From assembly GCA_000827265.1 (NCBI GenBank), contig KN834762.1, positions 498,939-562,938 of the forward strand: a stretch of DNA of 64,000 nt, given 5' to 3'. The notes beneath the pieces are model-generated. The model ran no database searches. It was not told where the DNA came from and saw nothing but the letters and a program-made list of their open reading frames with translations. This DNA is from Collybiopsis luxurians FD-317 M1 (lineage: Eukaryota; Basidiomycota; Agaricomycetes; Agaricales; Omphalotaceae). Both the position numbers and the translations under genes were made by a program. Shown here one piece after another: positions 12,047 to 24,552 of the stretch (the stretch's first letter is position 1; each line of letters opens with the position of its first letter).

Positions 12047-12442
12047 CTAGGCAATGGGACCAACGTTCAACGCGCTGTAAGGAAAGGTATGCGGTGAAAA
12101 CTCACATTTTTAAGTCCCCGGATGTTGAATCACGTCGTAAGCAAGAGATAAGAGCCAACCGCCCTGGCACCGTTGAATGCAGGCCATTTAGTTATATCCT
12201 GACCTACCCTGACAAAAAAGTATACTGTATAGTCACAAGGCAAATAAGTACGCGTCAGTCGAATGCGGTCGGATTTCTGATTTCATTCTCGGTCTAATTC
12301 TCGGCACGTGCTGATTACTAAACACCGTGATCTGAGCGAGGAGTGTTGGGGATACCATGTGCGCAAAATATACTCTACATGTTGAAGATTCTACAATACA
12401 GCCATACATTGAACTTTCCCTTGGAGATACAGTCAAAAATCC
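12047..12442. other. Intergenic between MFS transporter start and transcription-factor end
   Basis: Holds the promoter of the minus-strand transporter and the 3' flank of the transcription factor. No gene is supported. Confidence 0.5.
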
Positions 12443-15400
12443 CTAAAACCCATCAGTATTTACAAAATTAAGCAGATCGTCCACTTTTGACATGAACGAC
12501 GTCCAATCTTCGTGGCTGCGACAGAAAAAAAAAGTGAATTAAATCCTCTTTGATGACTCCAGATTGAAAACTTACTTGGGATTGTTCCACGCCGAAGCAG
12601 TCATTCTTGGGTCTTCTATGCCCAAACCACCAAAGGAGGAAACATCCGCACCTCCACCACTGAACGACCCGAATCCGAAAGCTGACGGTTCAGAGTGCAG
12701 GATTGATTGCGGTGGGCTATCCAAGCTGTGTAGCTGATCCTGGCCACCCACGTTGACACCATAAAAAGTATTGAAACCCGATGCAGGAGCATTTGTCGCA
12801 GAGAAGACTCCAGGAGCAGACTGTTGATGAAACGTTGACCCACCACCGATGGCAGTGGCAGTGGATGGTCCACCACTGAATAATGTCGGGTTCAATGAAT
12901 TCGAAACCCTCCGTGAGCCAGCAAACTGACGCGTAGTGTCTGTCTGCATTGGATCTGGTTGAACGGCTCCGGGATCACGTGAGCGCTTCAGTGATTCCTT
13001 CTGCGGCGGAGGCGGGGGCATTTGACTGAAGGAGATTACTGCGTCGAGAATATCACTAAGTTATGGTCAAATTAAGGCTTGATGATTTTGATTACATTAG
13101 AAGCGTACCGCAAACGACCTGCATTCTCATATCTGGGAAACGATAAAATCCATGAGCTTGAGAAGAATTCACTTGCCAGGGATCATAAATACGTACTTTT
13201 GCTCGTAAATGCTCAAATGGTCTAAGCAATTATACACATCCTTCATATCCTTCCTAGGATCGTAGGAGGCCTTATCTCGGATACTAGTCCATATATTGAT
13301 GAGCAGCATCACCCCCGCCACGAATGTCGGAGCCTGTGTTTGAGAAAAAGGAAGGATGAAGGAACTTATGCTAACTTCTGATAAAGAAAACGCACGATGT
13401 AACTCGGCACATTAGGCATTCCAGGACGAACAAGATACACCTGGAGCATATGCACGTAGGAACGGGCGGCGTTGGCGCAAATCGCCAGACTCGGAAAGCT
13501 GCTTCTTGCTCCAGGCCGGACAAACATCTTATGGAGTTGAATCTGTACCCACTGCACAAAGGAAGAACATGTCAGACAACGAGAAAAAGAGAACAAGCGG
13601 TAAACTTGCATAGAAATTTGAATGCATCATGACTGTCTGTGAAAATAGGACATCGTCGGTGCGGTGAGGATCCCATTTGACTTACGAACTTATGAGCGAA
13701 GCGGTCGTTAATCACGTGACTGGACTTACGATGCTCTGGAAGCTCGTCCCTCCAGCTATTCAAAGCCGAGTCCAATTCCATGACAAGCTTTTCATTGAGA
13801 TCAGGCGAATTGTCTAGCCAAGGTGTGGCCTTGCGCGTAGTGAACTATTTAAAATAAGAATGAGCAAAGAAAAACCGACCTCGGCACTCACAAGATGATC
13901 TTTTATGAGCCCAGCAACGCGAAGAAGTTTCTGGAAATGATGCCAATAAGACATATGAGAGATTTTGCCAATGGGCTGGATAAATTCGAGCTCCGGATTT
14001 GAAGGTATCTCCCAATACTCGTCATCACATTCCGGTGGTAGCTCGGTATCAAAACTAAGGAAAAGTCAGGACCAGGGGAAAACATCAGTAGATGAGACTG
14101 ACTCGTCTTCTCTCAATGCTCTAGGCCTACCCGTGGCGATGGATGCATACATATCCGTTGTCATTAAGTTCTAAAACGCCCGCTTCCAAAGCTGCTCCTC
14201 CATTCGAGTCAAACCAGGCTTGATTGCTTTGCCTTTGCGATGTGCTCCATATTCTTGCGCGCATCGTATCCCGAACGACGACAATAGCCAGCCGATATCG
14301 CCAAGAGGAGTCGGGAAAAGAAACGTTACGGCCAACTGAAGTGAGATCCGAAAATGAGCTCAAATATTTCCGTGTGAGAACGAAAGCATACTGAGTATAC
14401 TTGGATGTCAAAAAGTGTCGATACATCCGTGTTGCTAGTCTTGAAAAGTCTGATCTGACTGATATACTTCCAACCAGCGGAACGTGGTTCCTGTGTTCCT
14501 TCTGACAAGACTCTAGGATCCTCTGTATATCGCGAGGCCACGGCGCATACAGCGAGGAGAACCGCCCCGAAACGTTGATTGCTAAGATGAAGACGCTCAA
14601 CGTAGACCTGACGTTCGAATGAAGGTCGGTGAAGGAGAGGATAGACGGGATGAAAGCTAGAAAAATATACGTCGACAAGTTTTCTAAGGAGGTCATCTTC
14701 GGGGAACTCGTAAGGAGGTTCTTCTGGCGGAGAGCGGAAACGATGAAAAGGAGCAATGTTCCAAAATTCTGGTCTCCTTGTCCCTATGGATATTGTACCT
14801 CCACCAATTTCATCCCGTATATCTAATGCAGTCTGCAGTAGCATCTACTTTCTATTAGCTTTGCCGTGATAAAGAACTAATGACTCGACTCACAAAATGA
14901 CTAGACTTTCCGACGTGCTTCTTATAGAGAGTATTATCGAGACTAAGGTTCTGAACGCGCAATGTGAGTGATTCTTCTTCGTCGTCCGTATCTTCGTTCT
15001 GAACTGAAAAGGGACTGGATTTCGAAGTCGGAGGCGAAGAGGATGAGCGTGCATTTTCCTGGAGCTGATTCTCCAAACTTCGTGAATATTGGGCCAGATC
15101 AACCAACATGGAACGTATGACTGATTCGTCCTTGGGGATCACAACGGTTTTTGGAGCCGCAAGGATGGTGGTTATCAGGGTTTTCACATCGGGAGGTTGT
15201 TCTGTTTGAGTTGTTGACGTTGTCGTTCTGTAGAATGGACGTTTGAGCGATAATTACTCGAATGAAGGGAAACCCGCAACTTGTTTTTTGGCCCTCGTTT
15301 CTGATAAGGAGAATTCTGAGATTATCTTCGCTGGGATCATCAACGTAAAACGCACCTTTTTCTGAACTAGATGGGTGCACTCAATACCCAAACTTATACA

Positions 15401-15644
15401 GCCTGAGCATATGTTGTTGGGCATTTGGTCTCCATCACCTAAAGTACATTAGAAGCTGGTTGTCCGTAGCCTAGGATAGCGCACATTTTACTTTGCGGCG
15501 GTGACACTCATCGCATGCGGAAATGGCTGCAAAATGGAGATATCAATAATAGATGGTAGTTGAAGCATTATTTAGGCTACCTCTCCGTTTCTTTCGACGA
15601 ATAGCTGAGAGCGGACCACCGTTTGAATCTTCAGAGTCGGACAT
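12443..15644 (-). CDS. Zn2Cys6 fungal-specific transcription factor
   Basis: The short first exon is acidic and then basic (AIRRKKRR). Exon 2 begins the binuclear zinc cluster CDECHRRKVKC. After an intron it is completed by CSGCISLGIEC and then THPSSSEKG, giving all six cysteines of a Gal4-type DNA-binding domain near residues 25-55. The middle carries the fungal-specific regulatory domain, seen in DDLLRKLVDVYFSSFHPVYP, LHRPSFERQVY and LLAVCAVASRYTEDPR. The C-terminus is Ser/Gly/Pro-rich with FGFGSFSGGGADVSSFGG, a likely activation region, and ends in LLNFVNTDGF. It acts in the nucleus. Targets cannot be inferred and no nearby gene is obviously coupled to it. Confidence 0.9.
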
Positions 15645-16049
15645 GAAGGTGAAGAACAAGAATGCTGAGACAAGTCGTTCTAACGCTCCATGGTTGTCGC
15701 TGTCTAATGAAAAACATCGGTCCCGGCAAGTCTGACGAATGGTAACGGCACAGCTTTTCCGAGCACCGCAGCGGTCAAAAGTGGATCACTTCAGTCAAAG
15801 CCTAAGGCCACCGTCTTGGTAGAAATCTCTTTTATTTATTGTTGGACGTGTTTGTCAAATTTTTTTCGGTCGACTCCCAGAGGAGGTACAACATGGGACA
15901 GTATAGAAGGCATGCCCCTTGGACATGAGAGGCTTCAAGAATGTTATGGGCTCTCGGGTGCACTCTTGGGACCAGTACGAAACAATATTATTAGATCCCA
16001 CTTCCCTGTAAGGTATCGTTTACTTCGTCTATTTACAACACTCTAATAA
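15645..16049. other. Intergenic upstream of the Zn2Cys6 gene
   Basis: Presumed promoter for the minus-strand regulator. No open frame here has recognisable content. Confidence 0.45.
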
Positions 16050-16815
16050 TAAATGGTATAGAAAGAAACAAATCGCGAACCGTGCCACTTTTCGTCTATT
16101 TTCTTCGAGACGTTAATCCCATCAGATCCCCTTTCCGGGTTGTAGAGTAAGACACATGAGGCTGCTGATTGGGTCAGTGCAATCCAAAATCCTCCCCTCC
16201 TACAGTAAACCAGTGATTCGAAGGTGTCAGAAATGGACGAGAGACTTTCAGAGGACTGATTCGAGCAACTGCTTTTAAAGGAAAAAAAGAGAAATATGAG
16301 AAAATGTATGCCAAGTCGATAGCTTCGTATCGAAAGCCTTGCCAAGTCCCATTATCGCCAAGCACCTCCAAGCACTCGAAGCAGAGGTACCGAAGGTGAC
16401 CAGCGATATCGACGTCGGCTCGGATCGCAGCAGTGCAGATTGGGCAGTTCGTCCAAGTCCGAACCGACGTCGATGTTGCCCTGTGGCATCCGCGATCAAG
16501 ATTTCTGCGGTCGACTGGCGGACAGTGTACAATATGTTATACCGTCAGAATACGTTCCCAGCTTGTAGTTCTAAGTGTTGAATACTAGCTGGAATCACTG
16601 TCAAACCAGAATTTGAGGTGTATGCACCGGGAGATGAAAGGCTTGTAAGGACGGTGCCTTCTCTTGAGCTTGGTTTCCTTGCAAGGGCCACAGGATTGAC
16701 ACGCATGTTTCTTCTCAAGATTTAGCTGGTGTCGTAAGCTCTTTGCAAGCGAAAGGGCGTCGCTCTTGTATATGCAAGTACAAGTTGTATCGAATGAGAA
16801 GCATGGGAAATTCAC
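16050..16815 (-). CDS. Possible cysteine-rich protein of unknown function
   Basis: Two minus-strand segments are rich in Cys/His. At 16585-16815 the frame includes HACQSCGPCKETKLKRRHR. At about 16060-16540 another includes TWTNCPICTAAIRADVD, followed by GHLRYLCFECLEVLG. CPIC, then H, then CFEC spaced as C-x2-C-x11-H-x4-C-x2-C resembles a small zinc-binding fold. I recognise no family. The exons cannot be joined with certainty, and the region also holds an inverted repeat (16409-16475) that could create the pattern by chance. It may be a gene, a relic or noise. Confidence 0.25.
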
Positions 16816-17510
16816 CGGTTCAGGTAGCGGATCAGATTGAGCTTATTTTTCCCAAGAGGAAGTACATTCTTCGTACACAGTGTCTCTCACGCAGGTTCTC
16901 GAGGAAAGAAATCTGGTCTCACGTCGTCAGCTTGCCTTGGGAAGGCCTTGACGTTTCTTTTTCTCCTTACTGGACTGTGCTAATTTGTCCAGTCTACATC
17001 AACACCTGTTATGTGTTCGCCCCACTTCGGTTTACGGTATTTCGCATTTCTCCCCTCAATAATCCAGCTCTAGTAGAGCAAAAATTAGGTTCCAATGTTC
17101 ATTTAGCAGCATGTAATAATGGTACAAGCTTGAGAGATGATTCAATAGCCAAAATGCAGAGGCATCGTCAATTCCTCCAGATCAATGTCATGGCCTGCCG
17201 ATGATTTGAGAAGACTTGTCCCACAACCCTGGGTTATGCGCCCTTTCCCTCGAGCCCCAGCATCTGAACATCTTTCTTTTTGACGTCAGTAACGTAGACC
17301 TAGTTCTCCTCGTGAGAGGAGTTCAGGATTCAAATTTATTCTGATTGCATGCACATCTCACGTTAGCGAAATACGCCAAAGCGATTGGCGACAGTTTTCG
17401 AGTGCTCTCAAGTTTGAGTGAGTTCCCGCCTATGCGCCAAATTGCCTCAGGGTACTTAAGGGCTAGTATGAGCCCAATTTGCTTTAGGGATCATCTTCAG
17501 CCTCACAGCT
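16816..17510. other. Intergenic upstream of the laccase
   Basis: Likely contains the laccase promoter. I see no unmistakable TATA box or metal-response element near the ATG. The open frame at 16743-17204 has no recognisable domain. Confidence 0.45.
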
Positions 17511-20221
17511 ATGTTGCCCATCGCGCTCGGCCTCGCCACTCTCTTGCCCTTCGCGCTAGCGGAGTTGAGAACATTTACTTTGCCCATTGTTAACACCGTT
17601 TTGGCCCCCGATGGCTTTGAACGTTCTACTGTTGTTCCGAACGGCACGTAAGTCTTACCGCTTGCCTGGGTGGGACCCCGCTGATGATGATTAAAGTTTC
17701 CCTGGCCCGACTTTCATGGTCCAGAAGGGTGACAGTGTCGATATTGCAATGATAAATGAATTGCATGACCCAACCATGCGACAAAGTATCTCAATTGTAA
17801 GTGGGATACAACTCAAAGAAAGATTTAGCGGCTAAAATCTCGCGAAGCATTGGCACGGATTCTTCCAAGCCAGAACTTCCTACGCTGATGGCCCTTCGTA
17901 GGTTTTGTTCCGAAGCATTGGAAGATCTTTTGACTGACAAATTCATAGATTCGTGAACCAGTGCCCCATTCCTCCGAATGAGACCTTCCACTACGCTTTC
18001 GATACAGCTGGCCAGACTGGAAAGTACGTATCTGAGCTCGACCACGTTCTGACAGTTGCTGAGAAACTCTCTTAAGCTACTGGTACCACAGCCATCTCAG
18101 TACGCAATATTGTGATGGGTTGCGTGGCGCCTTTGCTGTTTACGGTAAAGATATTCGATTAATTTGCGAACCGGCGGTGGCTGAGTGTTAAAAATAGATC
18201 CCGAAGACCCTCTTGGAGATCTCTATGATGTTGATGGTACACTTTTTCCCTTGCTCTGGTTAAAGGACGCTAAATACTTACATCTACGCTTCGAACCAAA
18301 TAGATGGTAAGCTCTACATGATTGAGTTACTGCCCGAGTTCGAACTGAGATCTCTCCCGCTAGAATCAACCATCATTACTCTTGCTGATTGGTACCACAC
18401 TGTTGCTCCCGAGGCTCAGGCTACTTTCTTCCAAAGCGGAACCGTCCCGTAAGTTCAATTTCTTACACATACGGAGCATATTCTTAAACAGTGTTAAAGG
18501 ATTCCCGACTCCGGTCTTATCAACGGTAAAGGTCGTTACATTGGCGGTGTGAGTATTTTTGGATAGCTAGGTAGTTGACCTGTGGTTAACCAAATCGCAA
18601 CAGCCCGAGGTTCCCTTCGCTGTGATCAACGTCGAGCAAGGCAAGCGATACCGTTTCCGTGTCTTTGCTCTCTCTTGCCGTCCCTTCTTCACCTGGAGTA
18701 TCGACAACCACAACTTGACTGTTATGGAACTCGATGGTGTCGAGCACGACCCCGTCACTGTCCAGAACGTCGATATCTACGCTGGTATGTACACGTGTGT
18801 AGTGTTGGAAGTTTTTCTAATCCCAATTTTCTAGCTCAACGTATCTCTGCTGTTGTCGAGGCTAACCAGCCCGTTAACAACTACTGGATGCGTGCTCCAC
18901 CCACCGGAGGAGCCCCTGCCCCTGCTGGAAACCCCAACTGTGAGTGGTATCCGTGAACAAATTCTATTTGTCTTTATTGATCGACTGCATATAGTCAACC
19001 CGAACTTGACTCTCGCTATCTTCCGTTACGCCGGTGCTCCCGATGAGGAACCCACCACTAACAACACTGGTATCCTTGGTACCAAGCTCGACGATGCCAA
19101 CATGCACGTAAGAATACCTTTCGATTTGCTTCTTGGCCGAACAGGGCGCTCATATGAGTATTACAGCCGATCGCTTCCGAGAACCCCGGCAAGCTCGGCA
19201 GTGGCCCACCAGATATCTTCTTCGAGCTCAACATTGCTCAGGTAATGGCATATATCCCGAAGAGAGTTGTTTGATTAAATTCTTTTTTTCACGCAGCCCA
19301 ACCCGCCGTTCTTCGATATCAACAACATCTCCTACATCAGGTAATGCAGACCGTTTTCTGAATGCATATCGTCACTTACCTTGAGGAAATAGTCCCACTC
19401 TTCCCGTCTTGCTGCAAATTCTTAGTGGCGCGGCTCAGCCTACTGATTTCTTGCCTTCGGTACGTCTTGATTATAAGTTTTTCCTTGCAACCTTGCTGAC
19501 CTTGTGCACGTAGGACCAAGTAAGGCTCTTCAATTCTAAATAACGATCCGAATTAACCTCTGGTTAGGTTCTGCTCATCACTCCGAATGCAACCATCGAA
19601 GTCTCTATCCCCGGAACTGGAGGTACGCTCAAATCGATCTGAATAAAGTGGCCACTAGCTCAACTTTAATCTCTTAGCTCACCCCTTCCATTGTACGTTG
19701 ATCACTTTTAAGCCGCATCTCGGTGACTGACTAGAACTAACGGTCTACAGTGCACGGTCACAACTTTGATGTCATTCGTCAACCCAACTCGAATGTCACT
19801 AACTTTGTGAACCCGCCCCGAAGAGATGTTACTCCTATCAACGGAGGCAACACTACCTTCCGGTTCAAGGCTGTAAGTGCCCTTTCCCACTACAACGGTA
19901 GTATCCAGAACTGATAACTGTTGAATAGGACAACCCCGGAGCCTGGTTCTTGCATTGGTGAGTATATCTGAGTCTTATCGAGTGCTATTTCTTACGTCAT
20001 ATCGTTCCCAGCCACATTGATTGGCACTTGGAGGCTGGTCTCGCCGTTGTCTTTGCGGAATCACCTGCCCTCAACCTTCCGGGCACTCCATTCTCTCAAA
20101 CAACGCCAAAAGACTGGGAAGACTTGTGCCCAGATTATGTAAGTGCCTTTTCTCGCCACAGCAGTAGTATCTGGCATTGATAATTGTTCAACAGGACGCT
20201 CTTGCACCCGAGTTCCAGTAA
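17511..20221 (+). CDS. Laccase (secreted multicopper oxidase)
   Basis: Oxidises phenols with four-electron reduction of oxygen, in lignin or pigment chemistry outside the cell. Residues 1-18 are a signal peptide ending ALA. All four copper ligand segments are present: [28 protein letters not shown] and [12 protein letters not shown]. The residue ten after the type-1 Cys is Leu, typical of medium- to high-potential fungal laccases. About 15 introns are inferred. Two separate candidate microexons are ATG at 18304-18306 and GACCAA at 19514-19519. A 15-nt exon encodes part of HPFH. Introns 19873-19928 and 20139-20194 are near-copies of each other. The final exon ends DALAPEFQ. The gene appears intact and full length, about 510-530 residues. 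Confidence 0.95.
18304..18306 (+). other. Candidate 3-nt microexon in the laccase
   Basis: The interval 18237-18363 is twice the usual intron size. In its middle an AG precedes ATG and GTAAGC follows it. Splicing this triplet in gives [15 protein letters not shown]; omitting it gives VDESTII. Both stay in frame, so homology and splice-site quality are the only evidence. Confidence 0.5.
19514..19519 (+). other. Candidate 6-nt microexon in the laccase
   Basis: GACCAA is flanked by CACGTAG and GTAAGG, dividing an otherwise double-length intron into pieces of about 54 and 48 nt. Inclusion adds Asp-Gln between FLPS and VLLITPN. Confidence 0.55.
19873..19928 (+). repeat. Laccase intron, near-identical to a later intron (copy 1)
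   Basis: This is a 56-bp phase-0 intron. Compared by eye with 20139-20194 it matches at 43 of 56 positions with no gap. The start, the branch-region GATAANTGTT and the end are especially close. Both are followed by GAC. Confidence 0.75.
20139..20194 (+). repeat. Laccase intron, near-identical to an earlier intron (copy 2)
   Basis: This is the 56-bp phase-0 partner of 19873-19928. It interrupts the segment between LCPDY and DALAPEFQ. Confidence 0.75.
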
Positions 20222-22676
20222 ATTTGAGCAGAACGTGCATTTGGAAGTAAGGACGGAGATTTGGAAGGCAATTTTATACTTAAACACATTCTACACGCGC
20301 ACCAGAATTCAGTAAATTAAAATTCTGTACACAGTTCTAGCGTCAGAATTCCACTTTTCGGATGATAATTTATACCGCATTCTACATAAAGCTATTACAA
20401 GAAATTGAATGTCGGAGAACATTGTACAGGCTCCATAAAGCCCTGACAACTTTTTATACTCAAAAACAACTAAGTACCTAGATGTTATCCACTAGGGTAG
20501 TGTCGTTAACCCACTGTCCTCGAAGCTCGCTCAGGTTATGAATTTCGGTACAAGGTTCTGAAAATTCAGCCGATAAGAATTAATACAACTCGGATTCCCC
20601 GTAAAAAGACGGTAAGATAGCGAGAATAACTGCGACATTCAAGAATCAATATAGATCTGTAAAAAATAACAATCAAGCTTAGCGTTTATACCCTTCATTT
20701 TCTCCAAGTAATACACACAAAGTAGGGCAGATTCATTGATGCCTAGTACCTGAGCGGCGAAGAATCATTCAACCCCTACTGAAAATATATTGAACACACA
20801 AGCAGGCTGGACGATTGTACTTCCTCCATTTGATTTGTATCAAATTGATCAGTGCCCCGTGCGTCTGCGCAAGGCCGTCGACACTCACTAACAAATAGTA
20901 TCTTCATAAGAGTACCAGCAGGGCAAAGATGAGGAAGGCCGAGTAAGGTAAGTGACTTCGTGCAATTTATGAACTCCCTGCGTGAATCGGCAAGGTTTGC
21001 CGAGTCTGTTCGAATTTGCTGAGTAATGTACACACATGTAAATAACGCGTGAGACGCGCTGGCGTTCTGTTCACTCTTTGATTTCTTCATCCCCATTCCT
21101 TTCCTCGGTCAATACCGTCAATTACCACCATGGCATATGACACCGATAAACAATGGCATCGTGTTCAGGACGCAAAGACAGAGCTTGTAGATGTTGCACG
21201 CACGCCGTCCTTGATATCAGCATCCTTGGCCACCTTGGTACTTATTCCTTTCACTCATTTACAGTGACAGTCATGACTGATACATGGCACCCAGAAATCA
21301 ATGAGTACTATAGCCGCTCAGCTCCAAGTATTGGCTTCAGTGCTACACTGAACTTTGCTCATCTTTTCAATGGGAGTTACGCTACTCTCGCCGATGGGCG
21401 GTCAGGACTCAGACTGACCAGATGGTGTCGGATGTCCAGACCTCTCAATGAGGTTTGCAACAGCACCGGTCGGTTTGAACTTTGAATGCTAATAGAGGAG
21501 ATGCGCCCCAATCGTTGGAAGTAGTGACGGCAATTGTCCAGGGAACGGCGGTGTGTGGATTTTTTATTTTTTTATTTTCTTTCAAGTGCAAGCTCTCATT
21601 CTCACCGAGACAATTAGGGATATGCACTAGGTGTTTGGAAAAGCGTCAATCATCCCGTCCAACGCCTGGGAAACGCACTGGCTCAAAGCACGATCACGGC
21701 AGTTTCTTCATCTCTTAAGAAGTGTTCTCGAGTCAACTTCTTCCGAAGATTTACCTTGTATATAGTCTTCGGTGAACTTTCTTAGTCCAAGATTACGATA
21801 TCAACCAAACTTTCACAAAAGCATCCGAAAGAAAAGCAAGCCTCGTCGACTACAGTATCAGTGAACCATCTGTCTGTGTTTCATCTCCGACTGCAAGTCA
21901 CCACAAACCACCCGTGTTGAACCACATGAACTGATCCATCCTCTTTCCTTTTGATGAGCTATGTATACAAACCACCTAGGTACCAACAACATCTGCGCCG
22001 GTAGGTCCACGCGGTTTTTTCATCAATTTACCTTAGCTTATATAAGTTAGTCCTCAGTTATGTTCATTCGCGTACATATCGCTCACTCATGATCAATAGC
22101 TCTACTCTACTCACTTCAAAGCGGTTTTTGAACGGTTCTTCGGGTCCTTTAACCAAGCTCTGTAAAACATCAGTCAGAACCTTCAAACGATACAATGGAC
22201 GGCCATAAGACCAATATTTATCGGACATATGCTCCAAGTACAACCACGAGACGTAACTCAGTTCTGCCTGGAAGGTCTTCCTCTGTGCTAAAATACTTGA
22301 CGCCTCTAGGTATTTGCAAGCTTCTGTTGAATGGAGTGTCGCTTAATCTTCACTTCTATAACGGCAGCGTCCGGATTTGGTCAATGATTTAAAAATGTTC
22401 AGAAGCATCCCCCAGTACTCTGTCTTTTTTCAACTGGTAATTTCACTGTTTTTTGCCTATAATGTGATTCATGAATCATTGCAGATGTTTCGACCTGCAG
22501 TGTGCACGCTTTGTACTGAAGCAGCGCCTCAAAGAACCCCAACGATTCCGTAAATCTTCAGCAGCTGACACGCGACATTTCGGCACACAGACGTTCGAAT
22601 CAGTTCGATATAAATATCATCGATGAAAGATATATAAGAGCCTCGAGGGTTTGTAGACGTCGGATTTTTTGCCATC
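20222..22676. other. Intergenic, laccase 3' flank to receptor-like gene
   Basis: About 2.4 kb without a recognised gene. The one point of note is an ATG at 21130 in strong start context (TACCACCATGG) opening a 45-codon frame that ends at 21267 and resembles nothing I know. The sequence after 21280 has only unremarkable open frames. Confidence 0.45.
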
Positions 22677-24347
22677 ATGGCTGCCATATCTGATGCCCAG
22701 TTCACTTTCGCGTAAGTTTCGGGATAGTCCTTGTTACCATCTGAAATTCTCATCGGTCCTCTCTGCAGTGGCGTTCTGGGATATGCCTGCACCATTCCCG
22801 GGACGTGTTTGTGCTTCCTGGTCCTGGTTGCGTATGCAGCGGTGGCGAGCTCTTCGAAGGCCAGATCACATCTTGACCGAGTCAGCTTTCGACTGATCAT
22901 ATATAGCCTTGTGTTCAAGTGTGTTGGTCTCCTTCCGCTATCTCACTGATACTGAATCATCCATACCTAGTATCCTGTATGGTATAGCTTTCTCGGTGAC
23001 TGCCGCTCAGGTTGGACCCGGCTCATTATGCAATTTCGGTGCTTTCGCTACGAATGTATGAACCATGGTCTCTTACGTTTTTCACCTGAACAATGGCTGA
23101 CTTTTCTGTTAGTTCACGTTAACGTTTGCGGTGTACTTCACTACCTGCATTGCTCTGAATCTGCAGTGCGTACTTGTTTTTACTTTGTGTCTCCCTTGCT
23201 GATAAAGTTGGCTCAGACTGGTACTAGTCCACCGTCTCAACGGAAGGAAGATGGAAAAATACTATGTGATGGGAACGGTGCTTCTTGCGATCGTTTTAAC
23301 TGTTCCTGCTTATGGACTAGATCAATTTGGGTGAGGATGTTGTCTGGTTCGCCCGAGAAACTTGATTTTGACTCTCGTTTACCAGATGGGATGAACAAAA
23401 CTCGACCTGCTGGTTTAAAAACCCAAATGACGAGCTTCGCCTTCGATGGCTTGTCGGCACTCAATCATTCTGGATTCTCCTTGCCGCTACAATTGAAACT
23501 ATCTCTTCGGCTGTAGTCTTCTGGTGGATCATGCGATTTCAAGTATGATACATTCCTCTTTCATGTTAATTCTTCTTGACAGCGAGTAGATGTACACGCG
23601 CCACGCTCCATCAAACAACAATGGCGAAAACTGGACTAAGACTAGCACTGCTCCACTGTGGTCTGGCGATCCCGCTACATGGACGGCGATAAATCGAGCG
23701 GGCAGATATAGGCATATCATTTATCGAATAGGTCAGTCGCCATCCCACATCAATCTGACTTTGTATGGACTGAGAGAATCATGCATCAGCATTATATCCT
23801 CTGGTGTCTTTGATCATCAATGTCATAACTGTGGCTTTGGACCTCAATCAAACTATTCATGGCGTTGAGACGCAATCGGTGCGAACAATCTGTTCTGGTG
23901 GATTCAAAGAGCCACAGTTGCTGACTGTCCTATCTTCAGGACTTCCGCCTTCTCGTATTGGGTAAGGATATATGTCTCGAGTATTCTACCTAAGTAAGCA
24001 TATTGCGCCGACAGATTTGATTCTATATGGCCTTCGTACGTTTGTATACGCGATCCTCGCCATAGGAGATCCAGTAAGTCCATTGATCCCGTGAAACGCG
24101 TTCGGCACAAGCTGAATGTTTTATTCTCGCTCAGTCTTTCATCAACGCTATACGAGAGATGCGGGGCAAGCCCGTACGAAATGCCGGGACGGTACACGAA
24201 TCTCAAGGAAACTTGGAGCTACAAACAGTCCCGCACGTCCCTGTAGATGGAGATAGCGTGAGTATTTCCGACAGTGTCCGCAAGAGAACTATTGGACACG
24301 TGGACGAGGGAGAGGAGGATGACTGGGAATTTAGGCGTCAGCTTTAA
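22677..24347 (+). CDS. Seven-transmembrane receptor-like protein (fungal Git3/cAMP-receptor-like GPCR type)
   Basis: Nine or so exons give a protein with seven hydrophobic segments. Helix 1 is GVLGYACTIPGTCLCFLVLV, after which HLDRVSFRLIIYSLV, AQVGPGSLCNFGAF and ALNLQLVLVHRLNGRKMEKY follow. Next come the extracellular DQFGWDEQNSTCWFKN and FWILLAATIETISSAVV. The conserved Cys residues in CNF and CWF are placed to bridge the extracellular side. A long third cytoplasmic loop precedes helices 6-7. The acidic tail ends in EEDDWEFRRQL. The layout fits basidiomycete class E-like receptors that sense nutrients and signal through G-alpha and cAMP. No ligand can be proposed. It converges on the acyl-CoA synthetase with about 205 bp between stops. 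Confidence 0.75.
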
Positions 24348-24552
24348 GCTAGAGGCTGCTTCCTCTGAAAATTCAGGCTAGAGCCTTACGTATGTACAAT
24401 ACTATGTCATATCTCCCGACTGTTGTTGTAGTAGTTTTTGTACTCTGACAGAACGGCGTTGTTTCAAGCCTTTAACGGTCACAGTGTTCGTACATAGGAT
24501 ACATGATGTCAATGGCAACTTAACAATACAATTTAGTGATACAAACTTGCGA

